A stretch of DNA of 5,348 bases from Thermoproteota archaeon (lineage in GTDB: Archaea > Korarchaeota > Korarchaeia > Korarchaeales > Korarchaeaceae). The notes under the pieces were generated by a model. It saw nothing but the letters and a program-made list of their open reading frames with translations, was not told where the DNA came from and did not search any database. Positions 1 to 4,556 of the stretch are shown in pieces. The position numbers and the translations under genes were made by a program. The stretch is from the NCBI GenBank assembly GCA_015521385.1, contig WAOH01000195.1, positions 1 to 5,348 of the forward strand. The letters are read 5' to 3'. The stretch's first letter is position 1. The number at the start of each line of letters is the position of its first letter.

Positions 1-8
1 AATCAAGC

Positions 9-14
9 CCTCCT
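9..14 (-). promoter_or_regulatory. Shine-Dalgarno-like site of a gene beyond the left edge
   Basis: On the minus strand the sequence TTAGGAGGGC lies 8 to 16 bases from the window edge. AGGAGG at this distance would serve a start codon at or just beyond base 1, so another minus-strand gene may follow the permeases. In such operons the missing ATPase or a sugar-processing enzyme is common, but nothing of the coding sequence is visible. A TTG at bases 6-4 is only 2 bases from the site and is too close to be a convincing start. Confidence 0.3.
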
Positions 15-54
15 AATGAGCGGTCCAGAAGGCCAAGAGATCGAGGGAACGAGG

Positions 55-82
55 AAAAATGTGGGGAATCTGCCCCCGGCAG
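55..82 (-). terminator. Hairpin plus T-run terminator after the ABC importer operon
   Basis: Read on the minus strand, a perfect 5-bp stem (CTGCC, loop GGG, GGCAG; bases 82-70) starts 5 bases after the permease stop codon. A run of five T follows at 59-55. Archaeal termination depends mainly on the T-run, and the hairpin may help. Its position directly behind the last visible gene supports an operon end here, although a possible ribosome binding site further left means transcription may resume or read through. Confidence 0.5.
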
Positions 83-87
83 GTCCT

Positions 88-930
88 TCAGGTCACTCCC
101 TTCCCTGCTATCTGTATTCTGAGCAGGTACTGCTGCGCGAATAGGAAGAACGCTATGACGGGCACCATGTAGAGGATGGCCACAGCTGACGTCACCCCGG
201 GATTGATGTAGGAGTACTCGCCGGTGGTTAGGGCGTAAACCAGCATGGAGAACGTCCAGTAGTCCTGGCTGGATATGAAGGTCAGCACGTATATGAACTC
301 GCTCCACCCCGAGAGGAAACCGAATATGAGGACCGTCATGAGCCCGTTCCTTACATTAGGCATGACCACCTTCCACCAGGCCTGAAGCCTGCTGCAGCCG
401 TCCACGAGAGCGGACATCTCCATGTCCCAGCTGACTCCGTCGAAGAACCCCTTCATTATCCAGATGTCCAGGGGCATGTCCAGCGCGACCTTGATTATTA
501 TCACCCCTAGGAGGGTGTCGTACAGGCCCATGATGTTCAGTATGTAGAAGAGGGCTATGAGCAGGGTTATCCCGGGGAACGAGTGGAGTACCAGGGCCAG
601 GGCGAGGAAGGCGCTTCTCCCCCTGAACTTGTACCTGGAGATCGCATAGCCGGCTAGGGAGCTGAATACCAACTCGAGGAAGGCCACGGTCAGCGCAAGG
701 GCGAGCGTGTTGAAGGTCACAGTGTATACGTTGGGATAGTACTGGGTCGTGGTTCCGGGGACCTTTATGTTCCCGTCCTTGAGGAACTCCCAGTTGGAGA
801 GGGTCAGGTTCACCGGCACGATCCCCACTACCTCCTCCGCTATGCTCTGGGCGAACAGCAGGGCGTAGAGGAGGATTATGGGGAGGGTCAACAGGGCCAT
901 GAACACTATCCACGGAAGGTGCCTCTTCAT
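88..930 (-). CDS. Carbohydrate ABC transporter permease, MalG type (CUT1)
   Basis: This is one of the two inner-membrane permease subunits of a binding-protein-dependent sugar importer. It pairs with the MalF-type protein encoded just upstream and passes substrate through the membrane when the ATPase hydrolyses ATP. The 280-residue length is normal for MalG-type subunits. Six hydrophobic segments are visible near residues 7-28, 73-94, 107-133, 139-160, 197-220 and 246-270. The cytoplasmic EAA loop that docks on the ATPase lies at about 171-196 and contains the core VDG at 176-178 and a Pro at 191. I chose ATG at 930 because GAGGTG at 941-936 is 5 bases away. A GTG two codons earlier (936-934) would overlap that site and the upstream stop codon. 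The gene lies 2 bases after the MalF stop, which indicates translational coupling. The family is certain; the substrate cannot be read from this subunit. Confidence 0.93.
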   Translation of the reverse strand: MKRHLPWIVFMALLTLPIILLYALLFAQSIAEEVVGIVPVNLTLSNWEFLKDGNIKVPGTTTQYYPNVYTVTFNTLALALTVAFLELVFSSLAGYAISRYKFRGRSAFLALALVLHSFPGITLLIALFYILNIMGLYDTLLGVIIIKVALDMPLDIWIMKGFFDGVSWDMEMSALVDGCSRLQAWWKVVMPNVRNGLMTVLIFGFLSGWSEFIYVLTFISSQDYWTFSMLVYALTTGEYSYINPGVTSAVAILYMVPVIAFFLFAQQYLLRIQIAGKGVT

Positions 931-932
931 GG

Positions 933-1850
933 TCACACCTCGATCTTAGGTTCGATCATCAGCTCCTTCAGCCTGAACACCCTCCAGTAGAGGATCGAGA
1001 GCACCAGCCCCAGGATCACGAGCACGGTGGCGAGGGCCGCGCCGTAGCCGAACTTCACCACTCCTCCGTACTGGGCGAAGGCAAGGTGGTAGCTGTACAG
1101 GGCCCAGACCTCGGTGGTGTAGTAGCCGGGACCCCCGTTGGTCACCAGCAGGATGTACTCGTAGGACGTCAGGAGGGAGAGGGTCTGGTAGGCGGTCACG
1201 AACATGAGCGGCCACTTTATGAGGGGGAGCTCCACGTACCTGATAATCTGGAGGGTGGAGGCCCCGTCAACCCTGGCTGCCCTTATGTAATCGGCCGGAA
1301 TACTCTTCAGGGCCGCGGTGAATATTATCATACCGAAGGAAGCTCCAACGAACCCGTTGACCAGGATGACGATGGGCCAGGGATGCTTGTGGAGCCAGTT
1401 GACCGGCTGCATGCCGAAGAACCCAAGGATCCAGTTGAACAGGGCCGTCGGGTCCTGTCTCACGGCCCAGAGCCATAAGAGGGCGTACACCGTCGAGGGA
1501 GTTATCCTGGGAAGGAGCCAGAGGGCCCTGTACCCCTGACCCACCCTCTCCGGTATGTGGACGGTGATGAGGGAGATCACAAGGGCCGCTCCGACGTTGA
1601 AGAGGGTCAGGGTGGAGAAGACGTACAGGAGGGTGTTGTTGAACACCTTCGCGGCTATCGGGTCGCTCACCATCTGCACATAGTTCTTCAGACCGACCCA
1701 GTTCCACTGGAAGCTGTAGTCCATGTCGGTGAAGCTGATGAGGAGCGTGAGCAGGACCGGGAGCAGGTAGAAAACGGCGATGAGGGCGAAGCTCGGGGCT
1801 AGGAACACCGCCAGATACTTCCTCCTAATCCTCCGACCGAGAAACCCCAG
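933..1850 (-). CDS. Carbohydrate ABC transporter permease, MalF type (CUT1)
   Basis: This is the partner permease of the same sugar importer, acting in the cytoplasmic membrane between the binding-protein gene (34 bases upstream) and the MalG-type gene (2 bases downstream). Six membrane segments can be seen (305-residue numbering) near 15-39, 74-99, 108-130, 159-181, 214-236 and 265-290. The EAA docking loop is at about 188-214, with the core VDGAS including D195 and G196. The first canonical start is GTG at 1808, giving 291 residues, but that model begins inside the first membrane helix. The upstream in-frame codons encode GRRIRRKYLA, the basic cytoplasmic leader expected before helix 1. A strong site GGGAGGTG (1863-1856) sits 5 bases before CTG at 1850, so I extend the gene there with CTG as a non-standard start. 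No ATG, GTG or TTG exists in frame between 1808 and the preceding gene. The family is certain; the start is inferred. Confidence 0.92.
   Translation of the reverse strand: MGFLGRRIRRKYLAVFLAPSFALIAVFYLLPVLLTLLISFTDMDYSFQWNWVGLKNYVQMVSDPIAAKVFNNTLLYVFSTLTLFNVGAALVISLITVHIPERVGQGYRALWLLPRITPSTVYALLWLWAVRQDPTALFNWILGFFGMQPVNWLHKHPWPIVILVNGFVGASFGMIIFTAALKSIPADYIRAARVDGASTLQIIRYVELPLIKWPLMFVTAYQTLSLLTSYEYILLVTNGGPGYYTTEVWALYSYHLAFAQYGGVVKFGYGAALATVLVILGLVLSILYWRVFRLKELMIEPKIEV
936..941 (-). promoter_or_regulatory. Ribosome binding site deciding the MalG-type start
   Basis: GAGGTG on the minus strand overlaps the last codons and stop of the MalF-type gene and ends 5 bases before ATG at 930. The spacing favours this ATG over the GTG at 936, which overlaps the site itself. 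Confidence 0.65.
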
Positions 1851-1855
1851 ACGGA

Positions 1856-1863
1856 CACCTCCC
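1856..1863 (-). promoter_or_regulatory. Ribosome binding site before a CTG start of the MalF-type gene
   Basis: GGGAGGTG on the minus strand ends 5 bases before CTG at 1850-1848. The same motif and spacing occur before the other two genes of the operon. The alternative for GTG at 1808 is AGGAGG at 1826-1821, but its 12-base spacing is long. Confidence 0.6.
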
Positions 1864-1884
1864 GAAAAAAGGAGAGGAGGGAAA
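1864..1884 (-). promoter_or_regulatory. 21-base pyrimidine tract between binding-protein and permease genes
   Basis: Directly after the stop codon of the binding-protein gene, the minus strand has 21 uninterrupted pyrimidines ending in six T and a C. Archaeal RNA polymerase terminates on T-rich tracts, so this could end part of the transcripts and give more binding protein than permease, a common need in such importers. The CCTCC at 1880-1876 can also pair with GGAGG of the next ribosome binding site. The function is inferred. Confidence 0.35.
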
Positions 1885-3402
1885 TCAGTCCTCTATTATG
1901 ACGGCGTCGGAGCCGAGCCCCTTTATCCCGTTCAGAAGCTCGTTGAAGGCCTGATCGGGGGTCAGATCGCCGCTCTCAACTCCCCTGAGGACGTTGAACA
2001 CTATCCTGCTGTAGTCTCCCCACTTGGGGTGATTGGGTATGAACGTGGTGTAGTCGAGCATGTAGGCGACATCAGCGAGGAATGGCTCCTTCTTGTACCT
2101 GCTGTCACTTATCTCACTGTAAAGGATGGCCAGATGGCTGCTCTTGACCGCGTGGTTGGCGTTCAGGTGAGGATCGGTCACCAGGGTTATCAGGAGGAAA
2201 GCGACGTCAGCCACGCCCCTCTCCTGCGCCTGCTTGGTTATGGTGTAGATCAGCGGGTGGCTCAGGGTCACAGGCTTCTTACCGGGCTCGCCAGCGGGAT
2301 GGAGCATGTATCCCACGTTCTCGTTGAACTCCTCGTTGGTCAGCAGTCCCTTGCTCACCCACTCTCCCTTGTGCCAGGTACCTCCGGACAGGAACAGGGC
2401 CTTGCCCTGGGTGAACGGCCCGTGGAAGTCCTTGTCCCAGTCACCAGAGAACTGGGTCGGGCTTATCACCTTGTACTTCCAGACGGCGTCGTGGAACCAC
2501 TGCAGGGTCTTTCTCCAGGCGCTCTTGGTGAAGACCATCTTGCCGCTCTGGGCGTCCCAGAGCCTGCCCCCGTACGCCAGGTAGAATTGGAAGTAGTCGT
2601 ATCCCTCCTTGACCCTGTGGAGTATGCCCCTCTCCACTAACCCCTTGTCCACCGCCTCCTTGGCCACCTCCAGGAGATCTTGGAGGGTGAACTCTCCCCT
2701 CTTGACCTTCTCCGGGAGCTGAGCTATCTCCTCATCGCTCCATCCGAGCTTCTTCAGTATGTCCTTCCTGAAGTACATGGGCCTGGCCTCGGTGTCCTGC
2801 GGAACTGCCCATATCTTGCCCTGGTACTTCACCGCCTCCCAGAGGGTGGGGATCACGTCGTAGTAGACCACATCCCAGTACTCCTTGATGTAGTCGTCCA
2901 GGGGGATTATGTAGCCGTTCGCGGCCAGGAAACCGACGTCCTCGTGTCCGGTCAGGTATATGTCAGGCGCCTTCCCCGACTTGTAGGCCAGGTAGAACTT
3001 GTTCTTGTACTCGCCCCACTCCACGGGCCTCACGAAGAACTGCCCGTCTATCTTCACCCTGACCTTGGATCCCAGAGCTGCGAGCCACTTGTTCAGCATG
3101 TCAGCGGCTATCTGGAAGTTCTTCAGCCTGTACTCGCTGGGCGGATCGGGACCTATGGTCCATACCTTTATCGTGATCTCGCCCTCACCGGCCGAGGCAA
3201 GCTTCTTGGTCAGCTCCTCGACCTTGGCCTTTAACTGCTTATTTTCCGCCCTTAGCTTCTCGAGATCACCGGAAGGAGCAGTCACCGTGGTGGCAACTGG
3301 GGCCTTAGGAGAGAGAGCATATCCGAGAACCGCCCCTATCAGGATACCGACGATGAGGGCGGCGAGAATTGTAACGGGCTTCGAGGCCCCTCTTCTCCTC
3401 AA
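1885..3402 (-). CDS. Membrane-anchored sugar-binding protein of the ABC importer
   Basis: This extracellular solute-binding protein captures substrate for the two permeases encoded downstream. Domain order: basic N-terminus (RRR, 2-4), one hydrophobic helix (about 10-30), a short Pro/Thr/Ala linker, a heptad-type coiled coil (about 46-70, with L50, L57, L64 in register), then a bacterial-type solute-binding domain from about 75 to 505. Typical family features are KAPDIYLTGHED (144-155) and WAVPQDTEARPMYF (198-211). Many Trp/Tyr residues, such as those in SGGTWHKGEW, fit sugar stacking. The protein has no cysteine, so it is not a lipoprotein; the helix probably stays as an uncleaved anchor. 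The start is TTG at 3402, supported by GGGAGGTGA at 3417-3409 with 6 bases of spacing. It is the first gene of the operon, with a TATA box about 48 bases upstream. From memory it resembles inositol-type binding proteins of Thermotoga (InoE); the substrate is unproven. Confidence 0.92.
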   Translation of the reverse strand: MRRRGASKPVTILAALIVGILIGAVLGYALSPKAPVATTVTAPSGDLEKLRAENKQLKAKVEELTKKLASAGEGEITIKVWTIGPDPPSEYRLKNFQIAADMLNKWLAALGSKVRVKIDGQFFVRPVEWGEYKNKFYLAYKSGKAPDIYLTGHEDVGFLAANGYIIPLDDYIKEYWDVVYYDVIPTLWEAVKYQGKIWAVPQDTEARPMYFRKDILKKLGWSDEEIAQLPEKVKRGEFTLQDLLEVAKEAVDKGLVERGILHRVKEGYDYFQFYLAYGGRLWDAQSGKMVFTKSAWRKTLQWFHDAVWKYKVISPTQFSGDWDKDFHGPFTQGKALFLSGGTWHKGEWVSKGLLTNEEFNENVGYMLHPAGEPGKKPVTLSHPLIYTITKQAQERGVADVAFLLITLVTDPHLNANHAVKSSHLAILYSEISDSRYKKEPFLADVAYMLDYTTFIPNHPKWGDYSRIVFNVLRGVESGDLTPDQAFNELLNGIKGLGSDAVIIED

Positions 3403-3408
3403 AATCTT

Positions 3409-3417
3409 TCACCTCCC
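3409..3417 (-). promoter_or_regulatory. Ribosome binding site supporting a TTG start
   Basis: GGGAGGTGA on the minus strand, 6 bases before TTG at 3402-3400, is a near-perfect anti-16S complement. It fixes the otherwise uncertain start of the binding-protein gene. Confidence 0.75.
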
Positions 3418-3446
3418 TTCCCCTAATACTTTTCACCGATGGAAAC

Positions 3447-3455
3447 TTTTAAATA
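3447..3455 (-). promoter_or_regulatory. TATA box of the ABC importer operon
   Basis: TATTTAAAA on the minus strand is a good archaeal TATA box. Transcription would start about 25 bases on, near 3425, leaving a short leader of roughly 20 bases that just contains the ribosome binding site. The surrounding AT-rich island stands out against the GC-rich background. The same island read on the plus strand (CTTTTAAATA) could also act as a TATA box, so direction is supported mainly by position. Confidence 0.6.
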
Positions 3456-3463
3456 TTGTGTGA

Positions 3464-3558
3464 ATCCGGCACGTTCCCGCTCCTTACACGGAGGGGTGGG
3501 CCCGGATACACCCAACTGGCCCCGTGGGGTAGGAGGTATCCCCAATTCCAACAAGGGG
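3464..3558. other. GC-rich intergenic stretch with overlapping inverted repeats
   Basis: This lies between two AT-rich islands, with no plausible gene. Three pairings are visible in plus-strand terms. First, ATCCGG (3464-3469) pairs with CCGGAT (3502-3507), enclosing a second stem of CCC-g-CTCC (3476-3483) with GGAGGGG (3490-3496) and loop TTACAC. Second, GGATAC (3504-3509) pairs with GTATCC (3536-3541), enclosing CCCC-GT-GGGG (3520-3529). Third, CCCC (3540-3543) pairs with GGGG (3555-3558). The first two share the bases GGAT at 3504-3507, so they exclude each other. It may be a small RNA, a regulated leader from an upstream promoter, or chance pairing in GC-rich DNA. I found no tRNA, C/D-box, SRP or RNase P signature. 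Confidence 0.3.
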
Positions 3559-3560
3559 GT

Positions 3561-3577
3561 ACAAAATATAATTTTTA
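3561..3577. promoter_or_regulatory. AT-rich TATA-like island in the middle of the intergenic region
   Basis: ACAAAATATAATTTTTA is the most AT-rich stretch of the region and can be read as a TATA box on either strand. On the plus strand a start would fall near 3590, at the beginning of another stem-loop region. On the minus strand a start would fall near 3542, at the beginning of the paired stretch in front of the importer operon. It could equally be the T-run terminator of a plus-strand small RNA (TTTTT at 3572-3576) or of the DUF2848 transcript. Confidence 0.35.
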
Positions 3578-3587
3578 TTGAGATGGT

Positions 3588-3645
3588 ACGCCTCCCGATG
3601 CTAGGCGTCCTCGTGGGCCGGTCCAGGGAAACACGCCCCGGGAGG
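3588..3645. other. Stem-loop region downstream of the DUF2848 gene
   Basis: CCTCCCG (3591-3597) pairs over 7 bp with CGGGAGG (3639-3645), and GGGC (3615-3618) pairs with GCCC (3635-3638), which abuts the first helix. A competing local hairpin pairs ACGCCT (3588-3593) with AGGCGT (3603-3608). Read on the minus strand the region lies 34 bases after the DUF2848 stop and just before an AT-rich stretch, so it may serve as a transcript end. Read on the plus strand it would sit at the start of a transcript from the TATA-like island. Confidence 0.3.
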
Positions 3646-3678
3646 GTAAATTTGATGGTGTTGGCTATCGGTCCACCT

Positions 3679-4338
3679 TCAAACGCCGAAGATCGAGTAG
3701 CTGTAAGCTATCCTCCTCCCCAGCACCGGATCGCTGATCTCCATCCTGTACTCCCTTCCGAACCTCATCCTGCCTCCGATCCAAGGAATGGATCCGGAGA
3801 AGAGGATCGCGTTCCCGTCCAATCCCGCCCTCTCGATGAGATCCTCCGGTCCCAGCAGCTTCCCCACCTCTGACCTCTGGGCGACCTCCCCATCCACCCT
3901 GAGCTCGAGGACGAGCTCGTCCCAGTGATCCTCCACCTCCTCGTAGACCCACACCACGGGAGGGATTATCTTGGGATAGAGCTGCTTCGACAGGTGCACG
4001 TCCATCCTCTCCACCTCTCTGTCGGTGTGATCACTGCCCACGGTCACGTATCTTGGTCTACCGTCCTCCACGAGTATGACGTACTCCACCTCACCGCTGT
4101 TCCTGCCCTCCAAGACGCCGATGCGCCGCGAGGTCGTGAGGAGGTTCGGGCCGACGCTGAAGAACTTGGGGACCTCGCTGGGCGGGGGCACGCCTATCCT
4201 CCTCAGCTCCTCGATATGGGCCATTACCTCTACCCTGTCCCTCCCGGACCAGCCTGCCAGGACGAGCCTCTCGTAGCTAAACCTGAGGGGGATCACCTCT
4301 CCTTCAGCTAGCGAGATCACGATGTCCAGTGAAGGCAC
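3679..4338 (-). CDS. DUF2848 family protein, probably fumarylacetoacetate-hydrolase-like fold
   Basis: The 219-residue length is typical for DUF2848. Family motifs I recognise are GVPPPSEVP (49-57), VGSDHTDREVE (100-110), HLSKQLYPK (115-123), LLGPEDLI (161-168) and a C-terminal block GNAILFSGSIP to DPVLGRRI (175-210). That last block resembles the C-terminal part of fumarylacetoacetate-hydrolase-type enzymes (ILTGTP, then a strand ending near a conserved Gly). The acidic and His residues of SDHTDRE could bind a metal or acid substrate, but this is inference and no reaction is established. There is no signal peptide or membrane segment, so it is cytosolic. The start GTG at 4338 lies 26 bases after a TATA-like TTTAA, which suggests leaderless translation; the only GGAG nearby is one base from the start, too close to work. 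It is divergent from the metal repressor and 276 bp from the importer operon, so it is probably transcribed alone. Confidence 0.85.
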   Translation of the reverse strand: MPSLDIVISLAEGEVIPLRFSYERLVLAGWSGRDRVEVMAHIEELRRIGVPPPSEVPKFFSVGPNLLTTSRRIGVLEGRNSGEVEYVILVEDGRPRYVTVGSDHTDREVERMDVHLSKQLYPKIIPPVVWVYEEVEDHWDELVLELRVDGEVAQRSEVGKLLGPEDLIERAGLDGNAILFSGSIPWIGGRMRFGREYRMEISDPVLGRRIAYSYSIFGV

Positions 4339-4340
4339 AC

Positions 4341-4372
4341 TCCAGCTTGAGGGGGAAGCCCTTAAACTTGGG
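4341..4372. repeat. Imperfect palindrome over the DUF2848 promoter
   Basis: Arms AGCTTGAGGG (4344-4353) and CCCTTAAACT (4359-4368) match at 8 of 10 positions, one further position being a G-T pair. The loop is 5 bases (GGAAG), and CC/GG pairs extend it past a one-base bulge. It overlaps the TATA element (4362-4366) and ends 3 bases before the GTG start. It may be a repressor operator, or the hairpin of a mobile-element end. Confidence 0.5.
4361..4368 (-). promoter_or_regulatory. TATA-like element of the DUF2848 gene
   Basis: AGTTTAAG on the minus strand is centred 26 bases before the first base of GTG at 4338. That is the usual archaeal TATA-to-start distance and predicts a leaderless mRNA. 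The element is weak in sequence but is the only candidate at the right position. Confidence 0.45.
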
Positions 4373-4433
4373 GTGGATGACGACGGCCTGAGTTCACCGG
4401 AACGCTAGGCTCCGCCCCTTGCATCCGTGGGGA

Positions 4434-4489
4434 GGCATCTCCAGTCGAAAAAGGCCCCAACAGGGCCGTGAAAGGGGGGAGACATTGCC
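4434..4489. other. Nested stem-loop in the divergent intergenic region
   Basis: In plus-strand terms GGCATCTCC (4434-4442) pairs with GGAGA (4478-4482) and TGCC (4486-4489), with a 3-base bulge. Inside is a perfect hairpin GGCCC (4453-4457), loop CAACA, GGGCC (4463-4467). Purine-rich internal loops CAGTCGAAAAA and GTGAAAGGG separate the helices. It fits a folded small RNA or a structured DNA site. No known RNA family is recognised and there is no gene here. Confidence 0.3.
4448..4467 (-). terminator. Hairpin plus T5, minus-strand terminator-like
   Basis: Read on the minus strand, a perfect 5-bp stem with a 5-base loop (GGCCC TGTTG GGGCC) is followed at once by TTTTT. It would stop antisense transcription leaving the repressor gene region before it reaches the DUF2848 promoter. 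No minus-strand gene is visible upstream, so what it terminates is unclear. Confidence 0.4.
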
Positions 4490-4522
4490 TTCTTGATTCA
4501 GGATGGAGCTATCTCCCACGCG

Positions 4523-4535
4523 AAAATTTGTTATA
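4523..4535 (+). promoter_or_regulatory. Promoter of the DtxR-family gene
   Basis: AAAATTTGTTATA is an AT-rich block in GC-rich surroundings. With AAAATTTG as the TATA box the transcript starts near 4553, about 4 bases before ATG 4557, so the gene would be almost leaderless. This position also argues against the in-frame ATG at 4503, which lies upstream of the promoter. An imperfect palindrome GGAG-N4-CTCC (4505-4516) just upstream could be an operator, but it is short. Confidence 0.5.
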
Positions 4536-4556
4536 GGTCCCCTTCAGGTAGGCAAG

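Noticed and set aside
1780..2640. Long plus-strand frame of 286 codons inside the binding-protein gene
   Set aside because: It is the antisense shadow of a clear solute-binding protein; the sequence has no recognisable family.
3504..3559. tRNA-like D-arm segment (CCCCGTGGGGTAGGAGGTATCC) on the plus strand
   Set aside because: No acceptor stem pairing, no T-arm consensus and an AT-rich run where the 3' half should be.
3439..3873. Plus-strand frame of 144 codons from the intergenic region into the DUF2848 gene
   Set aside because: Most of its length is antisense to a well-supported gene, its composition is Pro/Arg-rich as in shadow frames, and it has no ribosome binding site.
4371..4391. C/D-box pair GATGACGA and CTGA
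   Set aside because: Only about four bases separate the boxes, far too few for a guide.
4401..4482. Short minus-strand reading frame of 26 codons starting ATG TCT CCC
   Set aside because: No ribosome binding site or promoter; it runs through the hairpin plus T-run and has low-complexity composition.
4434..4489. Kink-turn in the internal loop of the nested stem
   Set aside because: GA steps are present on both strands, but the 3-base bulge and tandem G-A pairs cannot be placed in the standard arrangement.
4503..4556. Upstream in-frame ATG giving 18 more residues for the DtxR-family protein
   Set aside because: It lies upstream of the probable promoter, has no ribosome binding site, and the added residues precede the point where family members normally begin.
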